A stretch of 6,490 nt of DNA from Saprospirales bacterium (GCA_003448025.1 DLXL01000540.1:11920-18409), one strand, 5' to 3'; shown: positions 1 to 6,490, counted from the first letter of the stretch. A program made the numbers and translations. Notes: generated by a model not told the origin, from the letters alone.

Positions 1-941
1 GGATTGTAAACCCCATCATCCGGGACTGCATTTTGCAGTGTAAAACTACTGCCGTCCATAAACTTGATTATGGCTACACTGTTTTGTTCCAGCCGGCCAA
101 ATGCTTTTCGCGCGTTGGCATCCTGAATGGTGAAGGTAAGCAGCAAGGCCGCATTCTGCCCTGTTATCGCAAGCGCAGCTTCACAGATTACATGCGTTTT
201 GCCTTGTAAATAGTTTTTAAGCGCAGGATTGGTATATCTGAACCATTCACTCCGTGTCATTTCTTTCGATATTTCTCCTGAAAATTCATCACGGGTAGTA
301 GAGGCAATAACACAAGGGGGCGTGGGCGGATTCAGCATCACATCGCTGGCCGGATTATATTTGGCCGTTTGTTTTACCAAAATATTGGAAGCAGGTGCAG
401 GCGCCTTTGCAGGGGCGGGAATGGCCTCTGCAATTTCATCTATGGCTGGAGCAGATTTGGCTGGTTCCGGCATTGGGGGGTAAATTTCATCGAATACCTG
501 CCTGGTTTGTTTCCAGGCTTTAGGCAGGTTTTTACGAACCGAAACGCTATCTTCCAAAGGTATTGTTTCCATCCACTGCCGCAATTTATGGACTTTGGTG
601 CTTTGCGTGCTGATCTTCTTATAACGCTCCTTTGCGCTCTTTGCCTCCCGGCCAAGAGAATCAACTGTAGTCTTCGCTACGGTAGAGTCTTTTTTAGCCA
701 GGCTCCATTGTTGCATAGCCAAGCCCTGAAGGCTGTCTGCAAATCCCTCCTCCAACCTCAAAGTACTATCCAGATCTAAGGTGGTTGTGAACAGGCTGGT
801 GAAAAGCGACTGAAGACTTGAAAGAGGAAGGCTGTCCAACACAGGCAGCTCTTCCGGTCTGCTCTGTGCGAGAAGATGGCTTGAGTTGAATTGGAGCAAC
901 AAAAGACCAACAATGAGGCTTAATCTTATTTGGGAGCGCAT
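1..941 (-). CDS. Exported protein of unknown function, 5' part (runs off left edge)
   Basis: An open frame of 313 codons plus two bases starts at ATG 941-939 and has no stop before the left edge, so the gene is partial at its 3' end. I read it codon by codon and the frame is uninterrupted. Residues 1-25 form a signal peptide: a basic start (MRSQIR), a hydrophobic core (LSLIVGLLLLQF) and a likely cleavage near LLA|QS. Residues about 55-125 are polar, charged and probably helical (many K, E, S, Q). Residues about 154-185 are a Pro/Ala-rich linker. From about residue 200 a compact domain begins with NPPTPPC and continues with an alternating hydrophobic pattern and the motif KFMDGSSFTL near residues 293-302. 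I do not recognise this domain. The start is chosen because the signal peptide begins exactly there and a TAnnTTTG box lies 17 bp upstream. No Shine-Dalgarno motif is visible, as is common in Bacteroidota. It is divergent from the peptidase gene, 73 bp away. Exported location is well supported; the function is unknown. Confidence 0.85.
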   Translation of the reverse strand, partial: MRSQIRLSLIVGLLLLQFNSSHLLAQSRPEELPVLDSLPLSSLQSLFTSLFTTTLDLDSTLRLEEGFADSLQGLAMQQWSLAKKDSTVAKTTVDSLGREAKSAKERYKKISTQSTKVHKLRQWMETIPLEDSVSVRKNLPKAWKQTRQVFDEIYPPMPEPAKSAPAIDEIAEAIPAPAKAPAPASNILVKQTAKYNPASDVMLNPPTPPCVIASTTRDEFSGEISKEMTRSEWFRYTNPALKNYLQGKTHVICEAALAITGQNAALLLTFTIQDANARKAFGRLEQNSVAIIKFMDGSSFTLQNAVPDDGVYN

Positions 942-947
942 TTAGTC

Positions 948-955
948 TATTTTTG
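948..955 (+). promoter_or_regulatory. Putative -7 box (TAnnTTTG) for the prolyl oligopeptidase gene
   Basis: The sequence TATTTTTG matches the Bacteroidota -7 consensus TAnnTTTG exactly. A TTTG at 929-932, inside the start of the opposite gene, could be the -33 element, although the 15-bp gap is shorter than the usual spacing. Transcription would start near 962, giving a leader of about 50 nt before the ATG at 1015. This also argues against the upstream in-frame TTG at 967 as the start codon. Confidence 0.45.
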
Positions 956-957
956 GG

Positions 958-965
958 CAAAAGTA
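958..965 (-). promoter_or_regulatory. Putative -7 box (TAnnTTTG) for the left-edge gene
   Basis: Read on the minus strand this is TACTTTTG, an exact match to the Bacteroidota primary sigma factor -7 consensus TAnnTTTG. Transcription would start near 950-952, giving a leader of only about 10 nt before the ATG at 941. I could not find a convincing -33 TTG/TTTG at the expected spacing; the nearest minus-strand TTTG (1003-1000) is too far upstream. The call rests on the box and its position. Confidence 0.45.
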
Positions 966-1014
966 ATTGGGCTTTGCGGTTTTTCGCCTCTGCATTTTTC
1001 AAAACAACCGAAAT

Positions 1015-3186
1015 ATGAAGTATTTAACCTCAGCATTTTTAGTCAGTTTAACCTTTCTCCTTGCCTGTAACGGGGGAGAAAATGCTCCAACCAATCCAGT
1101 TATGGACTTTGTTCAAATTCCGGTAACCTATCCGGTTACGCAAAAGGATACTTCAGTATCCGATTTATACCATGGCACCGCCATTTCCGATCCCTATCGG
1201 TGGCTGGAAGATGATCAAAGTGCGGAAACCAAAGATTGGGTTTCCAAACAAAACATTGTAACCAACGGCTATTTGAGTCAGATTCCTTTCCGTAATAAAG
1301 TGAAGGAACGTCTGGAGCAGATCTTCAATTTTGAAAAATTCGCTCCACCCTTCAAAGAGGGCGGTAAATACTATTTCTTCAAAAACGACGGACTCCAAAA
1401 TCAAAGTGTGCTGTATGTACAGGAAAACCTGAACAGTCAGGCATCTATGGTATTGGATCCAAATAAGTTCAGCGAAGATGGCACTACCTCATTGGGAGAA
1501 CTGGATTTTTCCAAAGATGGTCGATACCTCGCTTATTCTACCTCTGTTGGAGGGTCTGATTGGCGAACCATTGTTGTCAAAGACCTGCAAACCGGCCAAA
1601 TGCTGGAGGATAAAATTGAATGGGTAAAGTTTAGCGGTATTTCCTGGAAGGGCAACGGGTTTTACTACACCCGGTTCCCGGAACCCAAAAAGGGCGATGA
1701 ACTCAAGGCCGCCAATAAATTCGGGGCAGTGTATTACCATACCTTGGGAAAGGCACAATCAGAGGATCAGCTTGTGTATGCCGATAAGGCTCATCCAGAT
1801 CGTTCTTTTGGTGGAGAAACTACAGATGATGAGCGATTTCTGACGGTTTCAGGATGGGAAAGCACCAGTGGCAATGCCTTGTTTGTGAAGGACTTAAGTG
1901 CCGGTGATAAAAACTTTGTTCCTATTGTGACCACCTATGAAAAAGATTTTGCTGTGGTGGATAACATTGGAGATAAGTTGTTGATTCTCACCAATGATGG
2001 CGCCCCAAACCAGCGCCTGATTTTGGTTGATCCAAAGAAACCGGAACCGGCAGCCTGGGAAACCTTGATTCCGGAAGATCCTTCAGATGTGTTACAAGGC
2101 GCATCTATTTGCGGCGGTAAAATTGTTTGCACTTATTTGCACCATGCTTCCAGCAGTCTACGGGTGTTTGATCTGGGTGGAAAGCCGATCCAGGAAGTGA
2201 AACTCCCTGAAATTGGAACGGTAGGCGGGCTGAGCGGCAAACCAACAGATCAAATGGCTTTTTTCTCGTTTACCTCTTTCCTGCGTCCTGGAACTATTTA
2301 CAGCCTGGATATGAATACGCTGGAAATAAAGGTCTTCAAAGCGCCCAAACTTGATTTTAATCCGGATTTGTTCACAACGGAACAAGTTTGGTACACCAGT
2401 AAGGATGGTACCAAGGTGCCTATGTTTATCACCCGTAAGAAGAACATTGCCTACGATGGCCAGAATCCAACCCTGCTGTACGGTTATGGAGGATTCAACA
2501 TCAGCCTGACGCCAACATTCAGTGCCTCCAGGGCTGCATTATTGGAAAACAATGGCATTTATGTGGTAGCTAACCTGCGCGGCGGTGGAGAATTTGGCGA
2601 AAAATGGCACAAGGCAGGCACCAAATGCCAAAAACAAAATGTGTTTGACGACTTTATCGCCGCTGCAGAGTATTTGATTGAAAAGAAATACACTTCACCG
2701 GCACGCCTTGCTATACAGGGGGGCTCAAACGGTGGGTTGCTTGTGGGCGCCTGCATGACCCAACGCCCGGATCTTTTCGGGGTTTGTTTCCCTGCGGTTG
2801 GAGTATTGGATATGCTTCGATATCATCAGTTTACCATTGGGTATGCCTGGGCTACAGACTATGGGCGGTCTGATAATCCGGAAGAATTCCCATGTTTGTT
2901 GAAATACTCGCCACTGCACAACATTAAGAAAACAGCATATCCGGCCACTATGGTAACGACCGCCGACCACGACGATCGGGTGGTGCCGGCTCACTCATTC
3001 AAATTTGCGGCGGCCTTGCAGGAACATCAACAAGGGTCCAATCCAACCCTCATCCGGATCGAAACCAGTGCCGGTCATGGCGCGGGAAAACCAACCTCCA
3101 AATTGATTGAAGAATCCGCAGATCTGCTTTCATTTATGTTCTACAACATGAAAATGAAGGTGATTTACGGAGATGTAAAACAGTAA
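1015..3186 (+). CDS. Prolyl oligopeptidase (family S9A), lipoprotein
   Basis: This 723-residue serine peptidase is predicted to cleave short peptides on the carboxyl side of proline. Residues 1-17 are a lipoprotein signal peptide ending in the lipobox LLAC, so Cys18 should be lipidated and the enzyme anchored in the cell envelope. The family N-terminal motif, with DPYRWLED, lies at about residues 39-65. The beta-propeller domain covers roughly 66-455 and the alpha/beta-hydrolase domain 456-715. The catalytic triad is intact: Ser571 in GGSNGG, Asp653 in DHDDRVVP and His688 in SAGHGAGKP. Tyr491 in YGYGGF matches the oxyanion-hole tyrosine, and Trp612 and Arg655 match the proline-pocket and substrate-binding residues of porcine POP (Trp595, Arg643). 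This favours POP over oligopeptidase B. The length fits the family (about 710 residues) plus the signal. The frame is open back to TTG 967, but the lipoprotein signal begins at ATG 1015. No Shine-Dalgarno motif is visible. The stop is TAA, 2 bp before a palindromic element. Confidence 0.96.
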   Translation: MKYLTSAFLVSLTFLLACNGGENAPTNPVMDFVQIPVTYPVTQKDTSVSDLYHGTAISDPYRWLEDDQSAETKDWVSKQNIVTNGYLSQIPFRNKVKERLEQIFNFEKFAPPFKEGGKYYFFKNDGLQNQSVLYVQENLNSQASMVLDPNKFSEDGTTSLGELDFSKDGRYLAYSTSVGGSDWRTIVVKDLQTGQMLEDKIEWVKFSGISWKGNGFYYTRFPEPKKGDELKAANKFGAVYYHTLGKAQSEDQLVYADKAHPDRSFGGETTDDERFLTVSGWESTSGNALFVKDLSAGDKNFVPIVTTYEKDFAVVDNIGDKLLILTNDGAPNQRLILVDPKKPEPAAWETLIPEDPSDVLQGASICGGKIVCTYLHHASSSLRVFDLGGKPIQEVKLPEIGTVGGLSGKPTDQMAFFSFTSFLRPGTIYSLDMNTLEIKVFKAPKLDFNPDLFTTEQVWYTSKDGTKVPMFITRKKNIAYDGQNPTLLYGYGGFNISLTPTFSASRAALLENNGIYVVANLRGGGEFGEKWHKAGTKCQKQNVFDDFIAAAEYLIEKKYTSPARLAIQGGSNGGLLVGACMTQRPDLFGVCFPAVGVLDMLRYHQFTIGYAWATDYGRSDNPEEFPCLLKYSPLHNIKKTAYPATMVTTADHDDRVVPAHSFKFAAALQEHQQGSNPTLIRIETSAGHGAGKPTSKLIEESADLLSFMFYNMKMKVIYGDVKQ

Positions 3187-3202
3187 GGAGTACATGAGTG
3201 AA

Positions 3203-3215
3203 GAGTACATGAGTG
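3203..3215 (+). repeat. Second direct copy of the 13-bp motif GAGTACATGAGTG
   Basis: GAGTACATGAGTG occurs at 3188-3200 and again at 3203-3215, offset by 15 bp, and once inverted at 3293-3305. The right-hand arm could therefore pair with either left copy. Only two direct copies are present, with no spacer structure, so this is a local duplication inside the palindromic element and not an array. Confidence 0.8.
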
Positions 3216-3232
3216 TAGAGGGAGGTCGTTCG

Positions 3233-3275
3233 GCTTGGCATTCCTTTAGGGCCTCTGGCCCTAAAAATTCCAAGC
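3233..3275. terminator. Strong central hairpin, likely bidirectional terminator
   Basis: TTTAGGGCC (3245-3253) pairs perfectly with GGCCCTAAA (3257-3265) around a TCT loop. After a small internal mismatch, GCTTGG (3233-3238) pairs with CCAAGC (3270-3275). The hairpin lies between two convergent genes, where a shared terminator is expected. Neither strand has a proper U-tract after the stem: only a short A run on the plus strand (3263-3267) and the matching T run on the minus strand, largely within the stem. A classical intrinsic terminator is therefore not certain. Confidence 0.5.
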
Positions 3276-3306
3276 TCAACGCGCCACATCTTCACTCATG
3301 TACTCA

Positions 3307-6300
3307 TTACCTTTTCACAATGGTCTCCACAGCGAGTCCTTGTGCTGTTTGAATGCGCAACTGATAACTTCCGGCTGGCAGGTTTTTGAAATCCAGCGGA
3401 ATGTTTTGTTCCGTTGCATTGCGAACGGTCCAGGTATGAATGACTTTGCCGGCAGCATCCCAAAGGCTTAGATGCAAGGTTTGAGGCTTGGGAAAAGATA
3501 CAGCAAGCCATGCTTTTTCATTAGCAGGGTTAGGGAATACCTCAGTAAAAAAGCCTTCAGTTACTTCTTTATTAGAAACGGTTTCGGTCAGTGTAAAATC
3601 ATAACTGGATGTGCATCCATTATTGTCGGTAATAATCAGGGTATAGTCACCTGCTGCAGCTCCGGTAAGATCTTCCGAAGTGGCCACAGTAATGTTGTTC
3701 TTCAACCAGTTGTATTGATATATTCCTGTACCGCCTGCTACATCAATATACACGGCGCCGTCAGACATTCCCGGATGAGGCTGTTCAATACTGGCAGGTA
3801 CTGCTGTTATAGCGGGTGGATTGACAATAGTAGACGTTAACACCAACTCGCAATCTACGGCATCTGTAACAGTGGCAGAATAGGTGCCTGGCGTCAAATT
3901 GTTCACATCTGCAGCAGTTGATCCATTTGACCACAGGTAGGAATAGGGTGCCGTTCCTCCTGTTACCATTGCTGAAAGGGTGCCATTATTGCCATCATAA
4001 CAGCTGGGGGGTACACCGGTTAAGGTGCCGGTGATGGCACAATCTGCAGCCTCGCAATCTTCTGTATGACCTTCTATGGCACGAATACAGCCCATCTGGT
4101 CCATAACGACAACCAGATAGGATTCGCCGGACGCCAGAATATCTCCGTTCTGGTTGCCGGAAATCTGATAAGGACCGATGCCTCCGGAGACTTCAACTTT
4201 CAACTTGGTTACATTGGTACTGATGCATTTTTCCGTTACCTGAAGGTCAATCGGAACAAATGGTTCATTCTGAGCCCCATCAGTCAATTGGATGCAAAAT
4301 GTGCCTTGCTGAATCCCTGCTGTGCTTACCTGGGAACCAATCTGAATGTAATAAGTATTTCCGGCAGAGAGGGCTCCCAGCGTGATAAAACCATCACAGC
4401 GAAGTGGATTTACTTCACAGCGAATATTGGTGAGATTATTGCAAGCCCCTTTCCAAACGGCCAGCACATGCGGAAAATCTGCGCCTGTATTGATTCGGAT
4501 AGATCCGGAAGTCGGTGCGGTAAAGCTATACCAAACATCGTGTGAAAGGTAGGGCACACAAGGTGGCCTGACGCCCGAAAATCCTGCTCCAATATTTGAC
4601 CCGGATGTGCAATCTCCACCTATCGTTAACGCCAGGGCTTCCTGACAATGCCCATTTGGAGGTGTGATCTGGTTTTTTTGTACAAGAGAAGGGCAAATGC
4701 TGCCTTCCACCGTAGCAAATGTGCCGGAAACCTGTATCCAATAGGATTGACCAGCTGATACATTGCTGCAAATCAGATCCTGGCCTTTGTGGTTGGTTGC
4801 TACCTCACTCAACTGATCACATCCTCCCGAATAAAGCGTGATGATGTCAGAAAAATTAGCCTTGCTTTGAAACTCCAGATATTCGCCGGTTAAAAGATTC
4901 GGTGCAATAAACTGATACCACAAATCATGACGTGCAAGCAGGTTGTGGCTGGGCAGGGTAGGGGATGTCCCTGCAAACAGATTTGTGGTTGCATCACAGG
5001 CGTTCCCCGGAATCAGCGTTTGAGCTTGCAAACAATCGTCGTTTGCCGGTGGCTGCGGCATTTGCCCCACTTGATTTACCTGCACACACATCACTCCTCT
5101 TGGTTTGCCAAACATTCCTTCTGTGCCACTTACCCGGATTAGATAAGTATTGCCGCTCGTCACCTGAAAATAAGTGCGCTCGCCGGTGAATCCATGCTCA
5201 TCCCGGTTGTTGCAAAATAATGGCTGCAGAGATGAACAGTCGCCGGTGAAAATATCAACCACATCATTAAACCTGGCATTGGAAACAAATTGAGCAGTGC
5301 CGGTAAAATCGGCGGTCCAGGTATACCATAATCCACCTGTACTTCTACCGGCACAACCGGATGCCGGGCCGTCGAGTAAGGCATTCAGGTTGTTTTCCTC
5401 CAAACAGTTCTGTCCGGTTAGCAAGGTTCTGGCATGTAAACAAATATCTGTGGAGGTTCCATTGCCGGTAATTTTAATGTTGTCCAAACCGGCCCACCAA
5501 CCAAAATCCTGTCCGTCATCATATTCAAAAATAACACGCATTTGCTTGGAGCGGTAAGGCGACAGGTCAAGTTGAGCATGAACGTATTGATGAAAATAGG
5601 GGCCTCCAACATTCCCCTGCGACTCCCTGACGACAAACTCCTGACCATCTTCCTGTTGGACAATTACTGCAATTTTTTCTGAGTAATACCGGAGAATTAC
5701 GTCAAAATCAACCGTGAAAGTACTGAATTGAGATCCGTCGAACCATGGAGAAATTAATCGGGCAACAGAATATGGCGCATTCGCACCTAGAAAATCATCA
5801 TCAAAAAACACAAAACAACTGCCATCCATGGAGTTGCTTCCACCAAGTGCTGCGCCTTCCGTGATAAGTCCAAATTTCCAGTCATCATTGCCGGTGAGAA
5901 CCTCTGTTTCCCAACCAGCCGGTTTTTCACATCCGTTGAAGGATTCCACAATGACGTTAGTGCCCTGCCCCTTACCGGTGACAGAAAAATTGTCGATTCC
6001 TGCCCACCAATTGAATCCTCCGGCATCGTTATAGCGGAATATGATTCTGGCAGTTGGACTTTTGGTAAGCAGGGCAAGATCGAAAACAAGCGTTTCGTAT
6101 TCGTATACATTCGTTCCGGTACTTCGGTATTGATCATATCGCCTGATCAAAGTTTCAGTGGTTCCATCGCTTAGTATCACATCAAAACTTTCATCAGCTT
6201 CGTTCCAATCACGATAATGCACATCTACAGAGAGTTCAATGGTAGGATACTGACTTGCATCAAATACCGGTGAAACGACATCCATGACAAAAGGCGGGGT

Positions 6301-6490
6301 TTGATCACCGGTGGCATCGTCATCAATGAACAAAAAGCACGAGCCGTTCATGCTTTGACCGAAGTTATCGTTGTTTTCAACGGCATCCCCTACATACCAA
6401 ACCGGATTTTGATTGCCAGTCAGATTAACTTCCCAGTCAGCTGGTAAGCTGCATTCATTAAAGTCCTCAAAGATTAAGTTCGCCTGTCCA
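3307..6490 (-). CDS. Very large secreted multidomain protein with T9SS type A sorting domain, 3' part
   Basis: The frame is open from the right edge to TAA 3309-3307, giving 1060 visible residues; the true start lies outside the window. Numbering from the edge, residues 1-176 and 177-346 are two tandem MAM/cleaved-adhesin-like jelly-roll domains with shared motifs (FNxC, GSCFxFxDDD, SPxFDxSQ, WWAGxDN). Residues about 349-474, 481-606 and 610-738 are three PPC-like beta-sandwich domains with C-x2-A starts and WYxF/WYTW cores. Residues about 746-812 are a degenerate SprB-like repeat, and 816-892 and 893-969 are clearer SprB-like repeats (GGTAPYSYLWSNG, GGTGIYQYNWLKN). Residues 978-1060 are a type A T9SS C-terminal sorting domain (VFPNPANEKAWL, LPAGSYQLRI, final KR). 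The protein should cross the outer membrane by the type IX system, after which the tail is removed and the protein attached to the surface or released. No catalytic domain is visible here, so an adhesin-like or structural role is inferred; an enzyme could lie in the missing N-terminal part. Confidence 0.93.
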   Translation of the reverse strand, partial: GQANLIFEDFNECSLPADWEVNLTGNQNPVWYVGDAVENNDNFGQSMNGSCFLFIDDDATGDQTPPFVMDVVSPVFDASQYPTIELSVDVHYRDWNEADESFDVILSDGTTETLIRRYDQYRSTGTNVYEYETLVFDLALLTKSPTARIIFRYNDAGGFNWWAGIDNFSVTGKGQGTNVIVESFNGCEKPAGWETEVLTGNDDWKFGLITEGAALGGSNSMDGSCFVFFDDDFLGANAPYSVARLISPWFDGSQFSTFTVDFDVILRYYSEKIAVIVQQEDGQEFVVRESQGNVGGPYFHQYVHAQLDLSPYRSKQMRVIFEYDDGQDFGWWAGLDNIKITGNGTSTDICLHARTLLTGQNCLEENNLNALLDGPASGCAGRSTGGLWYTWTADFTGTAQFVSNARFNDVVDIFTGDCSSLQPLFCNNRDEHGFTGERTYFQVTSGNTYLIRVSGTEGMFGKPRGVMCVQVNQVGQMPQPPANDDCLQAQTLIPGNACDATTNLFAGTSPTLPSHNLLARHDLWYQFIAPNLLTGEYLEFQSKANFSDIITLYSGGCDQLSEVATNHKGQDLICSNVSAGQSYWIQVSGTFATVEGSICPSLVQKNQITPPNGHCQEALALTIGGDCTSGSNIGAGFSGVRPPCVPYLSHDVWYSFTAPTSGSIRINTGADFPHVLAVWKGACNNLTNIRCEVNPLRCDGFITLGALSAGNTYYIQIGSQVSTAGIQQGTFCIQLTDGAQNEPFVPIDLQVTEKCISTNVTKLKVEVSGGIGPYQISGNQNGDILASGESYLVVVMDQMGCIRAIEGHTEDCEAADCAITGTLTGVPPSCYDGNNGTLSAMVTGGTAPYSYLWSNGSTAADVNNLTPGTYSATVTDAVDCELVLTSTIVNPPAITAVPASIEQPHPGMSDGAVYIDVAGGTGIYQYNWLKNNITVATSEDLTGAAAGDYTLIITDNNGCTSSYDFTLTETVSNKEVTEGFFTEVFPNPANEKAWLAVSFPKPQTLHLSLWDAAGKVIHTWTVRNATEQNIPLDFKNLPAGSYQLRIQTAQGLAVETIVKR
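3583..4254 (-). repeat. SprB-like repeat region (two clear copies, one degenerate)
   Basis: Units at about 4044-3814 and 3813-3583 carry the SprB-repeat pattern: a GGT-x-PY/IY-x-Y-x-W core followed by a GxYxxxxTD-x3-C end (GTYSATVTDAVDC, GDYTLIITDNNGC). A third unit at about 4254-4054 has the GGIGPYQISGN core and a shortened end (ESYLVVVMDQMGC), so it looks like a degenerate member. SprB repeats are named after the Flavobacterium gliding-motility adhesin; their presence here shows a shared module, not that this protein takes part in gliding. Confidence 0.8.
4276..5445 (-). repeat. Three tandem PPC-like beta-sandwich domains within the T9SS protein
   Basis: Three units of about 125-130 residues are encoded at roughly 5445-5068, 5049-4672 and 4662-4276. 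Each has a cysteine-containing start (DICLHA, NDDCLQA, NGHCQEA) followed by a short GxxC, an aromatic core (LWYTWTA, LWYQFIAP, VWYSFTAP), a Y/F/W-x-G-x-C turn (FTGDC, YSGGC, WKGAC) and a late G-x2-Y-x-I-x-V/I strand (NTYLIRV, QSYWIQV, NTYYIQI). This pattern matches the bacterial pre-peptidase C-terminal-like domains common in secreted Bacteroidota proteins. The linkers between units are short and proline-rich (MPQPPAND, ITPPNG). Confidence 0.75.
5452..6489 (-). repeat. Two tandem MAM/jelly-roll-like domains within the T9SS protein
   Basis: Two copies of about 170-175 residues are encoded at roughly 6489-5962 and 5961-5452. Aligned by eye they share an opening N-x-I-x-E-x-FN-x-C, then P-A-x-W, TGN, S-M-x-GSCF-x-F-x-DDD, SP-x-FD-x-SQ, a DGT or EDGQ turn, Y-x2-LxFDL or QLDLS, and a closing F-x-Y-x-D-x2-x-F-x-WWAG-x-DN. 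Each copy has one Cys in FNxC and one in GSCF, which would suit an intradomain disulfide. The fold assignment comes from motif resemblance to MAM and cleaved-adhesin domains, not from a search. The first visible copy begins right at the window edge. Confidence 0.75.

Larger units (their letters stand above)
3188..3305. repeat. 118-bp nested palindrome with 17-bp perfect terminal inverted repeats
   Basis: The left end, GAGTACATGAGTGAAGA (3188-3204), is the exact reverse complement of the right end (3289-3305). Inside lies an imperfect palindrome (about 3227-3281) whose arms both read CGTTnnGCTTGG and close on a perfect 9-bp stem with a TCT loop. A second copy of GAGTACATGAGTG follows the first on the left (3203-3215). 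The element occupies almost all of the convergent intergenic space: it begins 2 bp after the peptidase stop and ends 2 bp before the stop codon of the opposite gene. It contains no reading frame of note. It could be a REP- or MITE-like palindromic repeat, a bidirectional terminator, or both; one copy in one window cannot separate these. Confidence 0.7.

Noticed and set aside
229..779. Overlapping plus-strand open frames, including a Gly/Ala-rich one
   Set aside because: They are shadows of the minus-strand exported protein; the Gly/Ala richness is the complement of its Pro/Ala linker.
967..1014. Upstream in-frame TTG start adding 16 residues to the peptidase
   Set aside because: The lipoprotein signal peptide begins at the ATG at 1015, and 967 lies next to or inside the predicted promoter and start site region.
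3188..3305. CRISPR-like or tandem array
   Set aside because: There are only two direct copies of 13 bp and one inverted copy, with no regular spacers.
3472..3840. 122-codon plus-strand open frame
   Set aside because: It is antisense to the T9SS sorting domain and SprB-like repeats, which are clearly the real coding sense.
4066..4545. 159-codon plus-strand open frame
   Set aside because: It lies wholly antisense to the PPC-like and SprB-like part of the T9SS protein, and its translation has no recognisable domain or signal.
5787..6137. 116-codon minus-strand open frame
   Set aside because: It is out of frame with, and fully inside, the jelly-roll domain coding region, and carries no motif.
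6349..6351. ATG as the start of the large minus-strand protein
   Set aside because: The frame stays open to the window edge, and the ATG falls inside the first jelly-roll domain (SMNGSCF, matching SMDGSCF in the next copy).

Overview
The window looks like a chromosomal segment from a Bacteroidota bacterium, most likely of the Saprospiria/Chitinophagia type. Three things support this: a giant secreted protein with SprB-like repeats and a type A type-IX-secretion (T9SS) C-terminal sorting domain; promoter boxes that match the Bacteroidota -7 consensus TAnnTTTG; and start codons preceded by A-rich leaders without a Shine-Dalgarno motif. The genus cannot be fixed from the sequence alone.

Layout: (1) 1-941, minus strand: the 5' 313 codons of a gene that runs off the left edge. 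It encodes an exported protein with a signal peptide, a helical charged segment, a Pro/Ala-rich linker and a C-terminal domain I do not recognise. (2) 942-1014: a 73-bp divergent intergenic region with two TAnnTTTG boxes pointing at each other across 2 bp, one for each flanking gene. (3) 1015-3186, plus strand: a complete S9A prolyl oligopeptidase with a lipoprotein signal peptide and an intact Ser-Asp-His triad. (4) 3187-3306: a convergent intergenic gap filled almost exactly by a 118-bp nested palindrome with 17-bp perfect terminal inverted repeats and a strong central hairpin. It is probably a bidirectional terminator, a small palindromic repeat element, or both. (5) 3307-6490, minus strand: the 3' 1060 codons of a very large multidomain secreted protein that runs off the right edge. 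It has two MAM/jelly-roll-like domains, three PPC-like beta-sandwich domains, one degenerate and two clear SprB-like repeats, and a T9SS sorting domain.

All three gene products are exported: one probably periplasmic or surface, one lipid-anchored peptidase, and one T9SS cargo. The first two share a divergent promoter region and may be co-controlled. Nothing in the sequence ties the large T9SS protein to them functionally; it is convergent and separated by the palindromic element. I see no defence system, CRISPR array, RNA gene, transposase or integrase. The least ordinary parts are the facing promoter boxes, the nested palindrome that fits between two stop codons, and the uncharacterised exported protein at the left edge.
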